A stretch of DNA of 55,708 nucleotides from Alphaproteobacteria bacterium (lineage in GTDB: Bacteria; Myxococcota_A; UBA796; GCA-2862545), in contig JACKEO010000024.1 of assembly GCA_020632955.1 (NCBI GenBank), positions 1 through 55,708 of the forward strand. Direction: 5' to 3'. Numbering within the stretch: position 1 is the stretch's first letter; each line of letters starts with the position of its first letter. This document shows positions 28,732 to 35,842 of this stretch, piece by piece. The position numbers were made by a program, and so were the translations under genes. The notes under the pieces were generated by a model, which was not told the DNA's origin, did not search any database, and worked only from the letters and a program-made list of their open reading frames with translations.

Positions 28732-29616
28732 ATGCCGTCCTCGACCCTGTCCGCTGTCGTCCGCACCGCCTTCGTCGCACTGTCCTGCGCATGCGGTGTC
28801 GGGGCCGGCGGGGACACCCAGGACTCCGGTCGGGCGGGGCCCGGCGTGGATCGGGAGACCGCGCTCGCCTGCGACACCTGCCCCGAGCTGCCACCTTCGC
28901 CCTTCGTCCCCGTGTCCGGGTTCCTCTTCCAGGCGAGCCTCGCGGTGGACGCCACGGGGCAGGTGGCCGCCTACACGGTGGAGGGGCCGGACGGTCCCGA
29001 GGTCGTCCGGCCCTTCGTCCGCGTCCTGCTGGTGGACGATCGGGCCGCCCACGTGTGCGCCCTCGAGTACATGGCCACGCGGTTCGGCGCCGAGGTCGCG
29101 GGCGTCGGCGACACGGACGCGACGCTGGACCCGTGGCTGGACGCGAACGGTCGGCGGCACGGCTTCGTCCTCGAGGCGGGCGGTTTCGACGGTTCGGGCC
29201 CGACCGACGTGCGGACCGGGCAGCCGTGCGCACTCGACCCGGCGATCTTCTCCGAGGACCCCGTCGCGGGCTTCCTGGGTCTCGAGGGCGCGGCCGGGCG
29301 CTTCCGGGTGGGCATCGGCGGGGCGCTCGACGGTGACGCCGAGGCGGTGGTGGCGGCCTACGCGGGGCAGAGCGGCTACCCGGCCGCCGTCAGCTGGTTC
29401 GGCGGCAGCTTCCAGCTGCCGTTCCGGTACACGGGCGTCGACGGGGGAGCCACCGACCAGTCCAGCGCGGCCGTGCACGGTCGCATGCTCGGCGACGACA
29501 TGATCGCCCGCCCGGACGCCCCGGTGCTCGCGCCGGAGGACTTCGCGCCGGGTGAGCCGCTCCCGCGCGGCGTCTACACCGTCGTGCCGTCCGTGACCCT
29601 CCGCGTGGGGCCGTAG
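28732..29616 (+). CDS. Lipoprotein C, diverged member of the family
   Basis: 294 residues from ATG 28732, chosen because GAGG lies 7 bases upstream and a lipoprotein signal with lipobox L-S-C-A-C follows at once. It shares the family plan with A and B: F-L-F-Q-A-S-L-A-V-D, C-A-L-E-Y, D-P-W-L-D-A-N, H-G-F, G-Q-P-C-A-L-D, R-V-G-I-G-G-A-L-D, W-F-G-G, P-L-P-R-G-V-Y-T-V-V-P. Overall it is clearly diverged, so it is an older duplicate. The linker between the domains is short. The TAG stop of lipoprotein B overlaps a TAGAGT hexamer (28677-28682) that could act as a -10 box. Function unknown. Confidence 0.83.
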   Translation: MPSSTLSAVVRTAFVALSCACGVGAGGDTQDSGRAGPGVDRETALACDTCPELPPSPFVPVSGFLFQASLAVDATGQVAAYTVEGPDGPEVVRPFVRVLLVDDRAAHVCALEYMATRFGAEVAGVGDTDATLDPWLDANGRRHGFVLEAGGFDGSGPTDVRTGQPCALDPAIFSEDPVAGFLGLEGAAGRFRVGIGGALDGDAEAVVAAYAGQSGYPAAVSWFGGSFQLPFRYTGVDGGATDQSSAAVHGRMLGDDMIARPDAPVLAPEDFAPGEPLPRGVYTVVPSVTLRVGP

Positions 29617-29677
29617 CCCGGGGGTCCCTCCGGCAGCCCTGGATCCAGGCCGCGGACCCCGCGCGCACGGCCCGGGA

Positions 29678-29698
29678 TAGGATGCGGCGTCTCCGGAG
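29678..29698 (+). promoter_or_regulatory. Candidate -10 box and self-complementary RBS of lipoprotein D
   Basis: TAGGAT (29678-29683) lies 24 bases before ATG 29707. CTCCGGAG (29691-29698) contains the GGAG ribosome site and its own complement. Confidence 0.4.
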
Positions 29699-29706
29699 AT
29701 CCGTCG

Positions 29707-30381
29707 ATGACCGTTCGCACGCTCCCGCTCGTCGTCCGCGGGCTCTGCCTGGTGGGGGTGATCTCCTGCCGGCTGGGGAGCGACGCCGACACGGTCGACA
29801 CCGACCCCACCGGGTCCACCGACGACAGCGAGGCGCACTCCGGCGTGGAGACCGACGTCGACTCCGACACCGACGACGGGGTGGTGCGGGACCCCTGCGG
29901 CGAGCCGGGGGCGCCTGTCCTCGAGGTGGGCACCGGCGAGGAGACCTTCGAGGCGCTCACCGAGGGCCAGGATCTGGCGATGGTCCACGGTGCGCAGGGC
30001 GGGTGGCACCTGCCGGTGGCGGTGCGCGCGGCCCACGTCCCCCAGTTCGTGCGCCTCACCTACCGCGTGGTGGATCTGGGGACGGGGGTCACGATCACCT
30101 CCCAGGACCCGCTGGCGCTCAACGTGGCGCTCGTGCCGGAGGTGCTGGGCTCCTGGGCGTGCAGCGGGGAGTACCCGAACCTCTTCGCCTACCTGGACTT
30201 CTCCACGCTGGGCGCCTCCGACACCGACGCCGACCCGTGGATGTCGCTGGATGGCCGGCGGGTGCGCCTGGAGGCCTCCATCGCCTCGTCCGCCGGGGAC
30301 GCGCTGGCCTCGGCCGCGGTCGAGGTCGTCGCGCGCCCCGATCCCTGCGACCCGGATCCGCCTGCGCCCGCCTGCCCTTGA
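29707..30381 (+). CDS. Lipoprotein D, unrecognised
   Basis: 224 residues. Signal peptide with lipobox G-V-I-S-C, then an acidic Asp/Thr/Ser linker of about 45 residues like those of its neighbours. The body is beta-rich and ends in a Pro-Asp-Pro-Cys tail. It sits in the lipoprotein array but lacks the two-domain signature of A, B, C and E, so common descent is not shown. Four cysteines after the lipid-anchor cysteine could form disulfides. It meets the thioesterase gene tail to tail: its stop ends at 30381 and the opposite gene's stop begins at 30382. Function unknown. Confidence 0.78.
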   Translation: MTVRTLPLVVRGLCLVGVISCRLGSDADTVDTDPTGSTDDSEAHSGVETDVDSDTDDGVVRDPCGEPGAPVLEVGTGEETFEALTEGQDLAMVHGAQGGWHLPVAVRAAHVPQFVRLTYRVVDLGTGVTITSQDPLALNVALVPEVLGSWACSGEYPNLFAYLDFSTLGASDTDADPWMSLDGRRVRLEASIASSAGDALASAAVEVVARPDPCDPDPPAPACP

Positions 30382-31146
30382 TCAGGCGCCGGCGGCGCGC
30401 CCGGCGAGGTGATCCGCCAGCACCGCGGCCACGTCGTCCCGCACCGCCACCCCGTCCCGCACGGCGGTGAAGTGCCCGCCGGGGAAGGTGCGATGGACGA
30501 ACGGGCCCGTGGTGACCTCCGCCCAGGGCGCCATGCTGTCGGGGGGGTGTGCCGGGTCCGTTGCGCCTCCGTAGGCCACCACCGGACACGCGAGCGTGCG
30601 GTCCGTCGGGGCCTGCCAGGTGTCGAGGAGCTGGAAGTCCGCCCGCATCGTGGGCAGGAAGGTGCGCAGCAGGCCCGGTTGGGCGCGGAGCACGGCGGGC
30701 AGGGCACCGTAGAGGCGCTCCGTCTCGGCCACGAGCTGGTCGGTGGGCAGGGCGAAGAGGGGGGGGTGGTGTGCGGCGGTGCCCGGGGCGCGCCGCGCCG
30801 ACACGAAGAGCAGGGCGGGCGGCGTGCCGGCCTGGGCACCTGCGCGGGCCAGCTCGTAGGCGATGGCGGCACCCATCGAGTGGCCGAACACCGCCCAGGG
30901 CACCTCGCCGAGGCGCGGGAGGAGCTCGGCGGACAGATCGCGCACCAGCGGACCCATCGCGGTGTAGGCGCGCTCGGCCATGCGGCGCTCCCGCCCCGGG
31001 AGCTGCACGGGCAGCACCGACACCCCGGCGGGCATCGCCTCGGGCCACCGCTGGTAGATGCCCGTGCCGCCGCCGGCGAAGGGCACGGCGAGCAGGCGCA
31101 GGCGCGCGGGACGGTCCAGGGCGTCGGGCAGCAGCCAGCGGGACAT
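30382..31146 (-). CDS. Type II thioesterase (alpha/beta hydrolase)
   Basis: 254 residues, the usual length for this family. The catalytic triad can be placed: Ser90 in G-H-S-M-G-A, Asp197 in G-G-A-T-D-P and His225 in G-G-H-F. The early F-A-G-G-G and Q-L-P-G-R-E-R-R motifs are typical of GrsT/RifR-type enzymes. These release wrong or stalled acyl groups from carrier proteins of polyketide or peptide synthases. The PKS 4 kb away lacks its own thioesterase, so this enzyme may edit it or even release its product (inference). It is transcribed towards the PKS and diverges from the gene at 31249. GGGAG lies about 12 bases before the ATG. Confidence 0.88.
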   Translation of the reverse strand: MSRWLLPDALDRPARLRLLAVPFAGGGTGIYQRWPEAMPAGVSVLPVQLPGRERRMAERAYTAMGPLVRDLSAELLPRLGEVPWAVFGHSMGAAIAYELARAGAQAGTPPALLFVSARRAPGTAAHHPPLFALPTDQLVAETERLYGALPAVLRAQPGLLRTFLPTMRADFQLLDTWQAPTDRTLACPVVAYGGATDPAHPPDSMAPWAEVTTGPFVHRTFPGGHFTAVRDGVAVRDDVAAVLADHLAGRAAGA

Positions 31147-31248
31147 GGCGCGGGGTCTCCCAGGCGGGCCGGGGCGCTCTAGCACGCCAGCACCCCTCGA
31201 CGGCGTCGCGCGCCGTCGGTAGGTTGGCCGCCCGGCCCGGAGCCCGTC

Positions 31249-31968
31249 ATCTCCGTCGATCCCCGCACCACCCGCCACCTCGCGGTCCTCCGCGCCGCCC
31301 TGGATGCGCTCGCCACGCTGCGCGAGGATCGGCCCGACCCGGCCCGGGTTCGGCAGACCCTCGCCGTGCTCGATCCGGCCCTGGCCGGCGACGCCCTGGA
31401 TCCGGCGGACTTCGTGGAGACCACGGGCCTGCCGTCGGCGGCCTGGCTCGAGCGTGCGGCGACGGCGCGTGCCGCCGCCCTGGCCCACCCCGAGGAGGCG
31501 GCGCTGCCCGACGACGCCCTGGTGGCGGCCACGGGCCTCGCGCCCGAGCTGGGCCAGCGCCTGATCCGCCGGCGCGCCTTCCTGCGTCGCCTGCGGCGGT
31601 CCCCGGTCTTCCCCGCGCCCGAGGCCACCTGCGCCTACGGGGTCGACGGCATCTGGCTGGCCTGGGACGGCGTGCACGACGACGGCCGGTGGGGTCGCGT
31701 GCGGACGCGCCGCACGCAGCCGGCCGCGCCGCCCGACGCCACCTGGCTGTCCTGCAGCCTCGCGGAGCTGGAGGCACGCGCCGAAGGGCCGGTGCGTCGC
31801 TGCCTGCTCGGACCCGTGTGGCGCGACGAGGCGGGCGCGGTGCGCGGTCTGCACGCCACGGTCGAGGCGAGCGGGGAGCCCGTCCAGCGGCGGCTGGCGG
31901 TGGATCGCGATCTCGCCGACGGGCTGGCGGTCGACGGCCTCGTGGTGCCCTTCACGCTGCCTCCCTGA
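31249..31968 (+). CDS. Unrecognised soluble protein, unusual start
   Basis: 239 residues if read from ATC 31249. No ATG, GTG or TTG was found in frame before GTG 31366, which would leave 200 residues. GGAG (31239-31242) sits 6 bases before the ATC, and coding-type sequence is already clear there, so the ATC or a base error in an ATG is the more likely start. The protein is Ala/Arg/Leu-rich with a helical N-terminal half and a beta-type C-terminal half (W-L-A-W-D-G, L-L-G-P-V-W-R-D). No signal peptide and no known motif. A TAGGTT hexamer (31221-31226) may be its -10 box. Confidence 0.6.
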   Translation: MSVDPRTTRHLAVLRAALDALATLREDRPDPARVRQTLAVLDPALAGDALDPADFVETTGLPSAAWLERAATARAAALAHPEEAALPDDALVAATGLAPELGQRLIRRRAFLRRLRRSPVFPAPEATCAYGVDGIWLAWDGVHDDGRWGRVRTRRTQPAAPPDATWLSCSLAELEARAEGPVRRCLLGPVWRDEAGAVRGLHATVEASGEPVQRRLAVDRDLADGLAVDGLVVPFTLPP

Positions 31969-31996
31969 CCCGGGTCGCGCCGCGCGTGCCGCGTGC

Positions 31997-32027
31997 TACG
32001 ATCCCCGACCGGTCAGCGGAGGCCTCC
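31997..32027 (+). promoter_or_regulatory. Candidate -10 box and RBS hairpin of the Tat-signal protein gene
   Basis: TACGAT (31997-32002) lies 25 bases before ATG 32028. GGAGGCCTCC (32018-32027), a perfect 10-base palindrome holding the ribosome site, directly abuts the ATG. Confidence 0.4.
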
Positions 32028-32567
32028 ATGACGGTCCAGACGCGTCGCAGCTTCCTCGGTCACCTCGGTGCCGCCGCGGGCGTCGGCCTGCTCGCCCCCC
32101 TGGATCTCGCCCACGCGGGCAGCATGGTCTCCGCCAGCGCCGACGAGGCCTACCTGCGCCGCATCCTGCGCGGTCTCGACGTGGGTGCGCCCTTCTTCGC
32201 CGACTGGCACCTCGTCGAGGCCTACCCGCCGATGGCGGGCGGCGTGGTGCTCGTCCTCGCGCAGGGCACCGAGGCCACGCCGGTGCGGGTGGACGTGGTG
32301 CGGCGGGCCGAGCCCGTGCGGGCCCCCGCGGCCACCGATCACCTCGAGCTGTACGCCATGGACGGCGGCGGCGGCGTGCGCGTGATGCCCGAGGATCTGG
32401 TCGAGGCCATGCAGGCCCTCGCCGACCACCTCGAGGACAACGCCGCCCAGGGCCACCTGGCCACGCGGCTGCTCACCCACGGCGAGCGCCTCCGCCGCTA
32501 CCCCGCCTTCATGGAGCGGGCCGCCTGCGAGCTGGCGCCGGTGCCGCCCGAGGGTGCGGCGGGCTGA
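32028..32567 (+). CDS. Tat-signal exported protein, unrecognised
   Basis: 179 residues. The N-terminus T-R-R-S-F-L-G-H-L-G followed by an Ala/Gly/Leu run and D-L-A-H-A-G is a good twin-arginine signal, with cleavage near residue 31. The mature part has a mixed alpha/beta pattern. Its C-terminal half is helical, with L-A-D-H-L-E-D-N and Y-P-A-F-M-E-R-A-A-C, and includes several His residues that could bind a metal or cofactor. Use of the Tat route suggests the protein folds in the cytoplasm. No family was recognised. The gene stands alone between the unrecognised 31249 gene and lipoprotein E. Confidence 0.75.
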   Translation: MTVQTRRSFLGHLGAAAGVGLLAPLDLAHAGSMVSASADEAYLRRILRGLDVGAPFFADWHLVEAYPPMAGGVVLVLAQGTEATPVRVDVVRRAEPVRAPAATDHLELYAMDGGGGVRVMPEDLVEAMQALADHLEDNAAQGHLATRLLTHGERLRRYPAFMERAACELAPVPPEGAAG

Positions 32568-32617
32568 TCGCGCGCGCACGGAGGCCACGTCGTCGAGACG
32601 GTGACAGGATCCGGTGG

Positions 32618-32623
32618 TATCGT
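32618..32623 (+). promoter_or_regulatory. Candidate -10 box of lipoprotein E
   Basis: TATCGT, 23 bases before GTG 32647. The surrounding GGTATCGTCG is identical to the sequence before the large lipoprotein gene (minus strand, 11381-11386 region). Confidence 0.4.
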
Positions 32624-32646
32624 CGCCCGTCTGTGTGGAGGACGAC

Positions 32647-33639
32647 GTGCGTCTCGTGATCCCGATGGTGATGCTCGCTGGGTGCATCGTGACCGCACCG
32701 GTCACCAAGCTGGGTGATGGGGACGACGACACCGACCAGGGCTACGTCCCCGGCAACGGGTCGAACAACGGCGGGGGCAACGGCCAGCCCGACACCTTCG
32801 ACCCGGGCGACCTCGGCGGGGGAGGCACGGTGGTGCCCCCCGGGAACGGGGGCGCGAACGGCGGGGCGTCCAACGGCGGCACGAACGGCACGCCCACCGA
32901 CACCTTCGACACCGCGGTGCCCCCCGGGGGCTACTTCCAGCCCGTGGGCCTCTTCTTCCGGGCCTTCTTCGCGGTGGACGGCAGCGGGGACGTGGCCCCG
33001 TACCAGTACCCGTCGGGCGGCTCCTCGATCCCCATCGATCCGGAGCTCGACCTCTACTTCTACGACGCCGCCAACCGCTTCTGCGTGCTGGTCTACCTGG
33101 TGGACTCCGGTCCCGGGACGTCGACGTGGCCGGGCGGAGGCGACACCGATCTGCAGGCGTGGCTCAACGCCAACGACCAGCTCGCCGGCTTCGCCGTCCG
33201 CGCGGGGGAGTACACGCCGTTCGGCCCGGTCGACGGCACCACGGGCGCGCCGTGCACGCTCGACCCGGCGCTCTTCACCGCCGACCCCCACACCGCCTTC
33301 CTCCCCGGCACCACGCCCTACTACGTGGGGGCGGGCGGGCAGCTCGGCACGGGCAACGCGCAGCAGCTCGCGCAGAGCCTCGCGGGCAACAACGGGTGGC
33401 CCGCGCTCGACCGCTGGTACGGGGGTGACTTCTCGTCGGCCTTCAGCTGGAACACCTCGTCGGGTGCGCCGGCCTACGTCTCCGACGCGGGGGCCTTCGG
33501 CGAGGAGCTTCCTGCCTCGATGATCCCCGCGCAGGTCCCCGTGTACCTGGCGGCGTCGAGCATCCCCTCCGGTGGGCCGCTGCCGCGGTCGGTGCAGTTC
33601 GTCTATCCGTCGGTGGGTCTCACCTTCGGCACGCCGTGA
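32647..33639 (+). CDS. Lipoprotein E, distant member of the paralogous family
   Basis: 330 residues from GTG 32647; GGAGG ends 5 bases upstream. Lipobox M-L-A-G-C, then a Gly/Asn/Asp-rich linker of about 80 residues. The body follows the family plan of lipoproteins A-C: G-L-F-F-R-A-F-F-A-V-D-G, F-C-V-L-V-Y, D-L-Q-A-W-L-N-A-N, A-P-C-T-L-D-P, V-G-A-G-G-Q-L-G, W-Y-G-G-D-F, G-G-P-L-P-R, P-S-V-G-L-T. The linker composition differs from A-C. Its stop overlaps the start of the MAPEG gene (GTGA). This shows the family is not limited to one recent duplication. Function unknown. Confidence 0.82.
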   Translation: MRLVIPMVMLAGCIVTAPVTKLGDGDDDTDQGYVPGNGSNNGGGNGQPDTFDPGDLGGGGTVVPPGNGGANGGASNGGTNGTPTDTFDTAVPPGGYFQPVGLFFRAFFAVDGSGDVAPYQYPSGGSSIPIDPELDLYFYDAANRFCVLVYLVDSGPGTSTWPGGGDTDLQAWLNANDQLAGFAVRAGEYTPFGPVDGTTGAPCTLDPALFTADPHTAFLPGTTPYYVGAGGQLGTGNAQQLAQSLAGNNGWPALDRWYGGDFSSAFSWNTSSGAPAYVSDAGAFGEELPASMIPAQVPVYLAASSIPSGGPLPRSVQFVYPSVGLTFGTP

Positions 33640-34046
33640 CGTCGGCCGTCTGCCTGCTCGGGTACGTCGCCTGGACCCTGTTGCTGGTGGGGATCACGCT
33701 GGCGCTGCGGGTGCGGCTGGTGCTCTCGGGGCGGCCCGCGAACACCTTCCAGCCCGATGGGGAGGACGTCTCGCCCTTCGCCGCGCGCCTGTCCCGTGCG
33801 CATCTGAACTGCCTCGAGAACCTCCCCCTGGTGGCCGTGGTCGTGCTCCTCGGCCTCGTCACCGACCACGCGGCGATCACCGACCCGCTCGCGCCCTGGC
33901 TCCTCGGAGCCCGCGTGGCCCAGAGCAGCGTGCACCTGGCGTCGACGAGCCCGCCGGCCGTGCAGGCCCGCTTCGGCTTCCTGGTGGCCCAGCACGGCAT
34001 CCTGGTGGTGTGGCTGGTCAGCCTGGGCGGGGCGCTGACAGGCTGA
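33636..34046 (+). CDS. MAPEG-family membrane protein
   Basis: 136 residues, four membrane helices, starting at a GTG that overlaps the previous stop. The pattern R-A-H-L-N-C-L-E-N-L-P after the first helix matches the R-x-x-x-N-x-x-E core of MAPEG proteins (membrane-associated eicosanoid and glutathione metabolism). In bacteria these are of uncertain function, some with glutathione-transferase-like activity. It is translationally coupled to lipoprotein E but probably functionally unrelated (inference). Its last 29 bases overlap the 3' end of the convergent murB gene. Confidence 0.82.
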   Translation: MTSAVCLLGYVAWTLLLVGITLALRVRLVLSGRPANTFQPDGEDVSPFAARLSRAHLNCLENLPLVAVVVLLGLVTDHAAITDPLAPWLLGARVAQSSVHLASTSPPAVQARFGFLVAQHGILVVWLVSLGGALTG

Positions 34047-34968
34047 TCGGGCAGCCCTCGGGTCCCCAGTCGCCCACCACCTCCACCTCGGGGTGGAGCC
34101 ACACGCCCGCGTGCGCGAACACGCGCGCCTGCACCTCCGCGACGAGGCTGGCGAGGTCGCGGGCCGTGGCGCCGCCCGTGTTCACCAGGAAGTTGGCGTG
34201 CTTGGGGCTGACCTGCGCGCCGCCCACCGAGAGGCCCTTGAGGCCGGCGGCCTCGATGAGGCGCCCCGCCGCGTCGCCGGGCGGGTTGCGGAAGGTGGAC
34301 CCGCAGGACGGCTGGTCGAGCGGCTGGGTGGCCTTGCGACGTGCGAGGAAGTCCCGCATGGCGACAGCGCTCCGTTCGGCGTCCCCGTCCGTGCGGAGGG
34401 CCGCGCGGGCCACGATGGCGCCCGGCGGCAGGTGGCAGGTGCGGTAGGCGAGGCCCAGGGCCCCGGCCTCCAGGCGCTCGACGGCGCCGCCCCGGTGCAC
34501 GATCTCCACCCACAGCAGGCGATCGCCCACCTCGCCGAGCGAGGTGCCCGCGTTCATGCGCACGGCCCCGCCCACGGTGCCCGGGATGCCCGCCAGCCCC
34601 TCCAGCCCCGCCCATCCGGCGCGCGAGGCGCGCGCAAGCAGGGCCACCAGGCGGAGCCCCGCCCCGGCCACCACCACGTCGTCCTCGACCTCGGTGTCGG
34701 CCAACGCGCCGCCCAGCGGCACCACCAGCCCGCGCACGCCGGCGTCGGCCACGAGGAGGTTGCTGCCCGCGCCCAGCGGCAGCACCGGCAGGGCATGGGC
34801 CGCGGCCACCCGCTGCACGGCCTGGAGGGCGGCCGTGTCGTGCGCGAGGACCAGGCCGTCGGCAGGGCCGCCCACGCGCCACGAGACGCGACGCCCCAGG
34901 GGCGCGTCGACCTCGACGTGGAGGCCCGCGCGGGCGAGGGCCAGGGTGACGGCTTCGGCGAGCGGCAC
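34018..34968 (-). CDS. murB: UDP-N-acetylmuramate dehydrogenase
   Basis: 316 residues. It reduces UDP-N-acetylglucosamine enolpyruvate to UDP-N-acetylmuramate in peptidoglycan precursor synthesis, in the cytoplasm with FAD and NADPH. The FAD-binding L-G-A-G-S-N-L-L, the I-P-G-T-V-G-G-A-V-R-M-N-A-G motif, the catalytic Ser in G-S-T-F-R-N-P and a late acidic H-P-E-V-E-V are all present. Here it lies alone rather than in the usual division-cell-wall cluster. The start is taken as GTG 34968, where family-like sequence begins; a GGAGG lies rather far upstream (13 bases), so the start is uncertain. It is divergent from the PanE-like gene. Confidence 0.92.
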   Translation of the reverse strand: MPLAEAVTLALARAGLHVEVDAPLGRRVSWRVGGPADGLVLAHDTAALQAVQRVAAAHALPVLPLGAGSNLLVADAGVRGLVVPLGGALADTEVEDDVVVAGAGLRLVALLARASRAGWAGLEGLAGIPGTVGGAVRMNAGTSLGEVGDRLLWVEIVHRGGAVERLEAGALGLAYRTCHLPPGAIVARAALRTDGDAERSAVAMRDFLARRKATQPLDQPSCGSTFRNPPGDAAGRLIEAAGLKGLSVGGAQVSPKHANFLVNTGGATARDLASLVAEVQARVFAHAGVWLHPEVEVVGDWGPEGCPISLSAPRPG

Positions 34969-35016
34969 GGCGGGCGGATAACCTCCGGGACTGCCCCGAC
35001 GCCCGGGAGAGGCCCT

Positions 35017-35802
35017 GTGGACACCGTGAACCCCGTGGACGTCATCGGGGCGGGGCGCGTGGGCGCGGCGCTCACCCGTCGCGCCACCGCGCTCGGCGTG
35101 GCCGGCCAGCTCGTCACGCGCACCGCCGGCTGGGAGGCCCTGGCCCACCACCCCGGACGACCGCTCCTCGTGGCCACGCGCAACGACGACCTGGACGGGG
35201 TGCTGGTGCGTCTGCCGCCGAGCCGACGCGCCGACCTGGTCTTCCTGCAGAACGGCATGCTGCGTCCGTGGTTGGGGGCGAACGGCCTCGAGGGCGCGGG
35301 CAGGCTGCTGCTGTACGCGGCCGTCGCCTCCCGGGAAGCCGAGCCCGTGCCGGGTCCCGACCCCAGCCCGGTCACTGGTGCGCACGCCCACGCCGTCGCG
35401 GCCTGGCTCACCCACCTCGGGGTGCCCGCCGCGGTGGTCGCCCCCGAGGACTTCGCGTCGGCCGAGCTCGAGAAGCTGGTGTGGAACGTGGCCTTCGGCG
35501 TGATCTGCCAGGCGCGCGGCGTCACGGTCGACCAGGTGTGCGCCCTGCACGCCGGCCTGCTGCGCGTGCTGGTGGGCGAGCTGGTGGGCGTGGCCGCGCC
35601 GGCCCTCGACGTCGAGGTGGAGCCGGAGGCGCTGCTGCGGCGGCTCTGCGCCTACAGCCAGGCCATCGCCGGCTACCGGGCCGCGGTGAAGGAGTGGCCC
35701 TGGCGCGACGGCTGGTTCGTGCAGGAGGCGCGGCGCCGCGGGCAGACGCTCGCCATGCACCGCTCGCTGCTCGACGACGCGGGCGTCTCCACGCGGCGCT
35801 GA
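35017..35802 (+). CDS. PanE/ApbA-like NAD(P)-binding reductase
   Basis: 261 residues from GTG 35017. The N-terminal Rossmann motif V-I-G-A-G-R-V-G binds NAD(P). F-L-Q-N-G-M resembles the Q-N-G motif of ketopantoate reductases. The C-terminal helical domain has E-K-L-V-W-N-V-A-F, near the substrate-binding K-x-x-x-N of that family. It is somewhat short for 2-dehydropantoate 2-reductase (about 290-310) and begins abruptly, so it may act on another 2-oxo acid. It is divergent from murB with a short shared upstream region and stands alone on this strand. The broad family call is firm, the substrate is not. Confidence 0.75.
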   Translation: MDTVNPVDVIGAGRVGAALTRRATALGVAGQLVTRTAGWEALAHHPGRPLLVATRNDDLDGVLVRLPPSRRADLVFLQNGMLRPWLGANGLEGAGRLLLYAAVASREAEPVPGPDPSPVTGAHAHAVAAWLTHLGVPAAVVAPEDFASAELEKLVWNVAFGVICQARGVTVDQVCALHAGLLRVLVGELVGVAAPALDVEVEPEALLRRLCAYSQAIAGYRAAVKEWPWRDGWFVQEARRRGQTLAMHRSLLDDAGVSTRR

Positions 35803-35842
35803 CGCCCCGGGGCGCAGCGTGCGCGACGGCGGCCGAGGAGGG

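Noticed and set aside
29707..30381. Lipoprotein D as a fifth member of the paralogous family
   Set aside because: It shares the signal and acidic linker style but lacks the two-domain motifs (C-A-L-E-Y, Q-P-C-T-L-D, W-F-G-G); similarity is only compositional.
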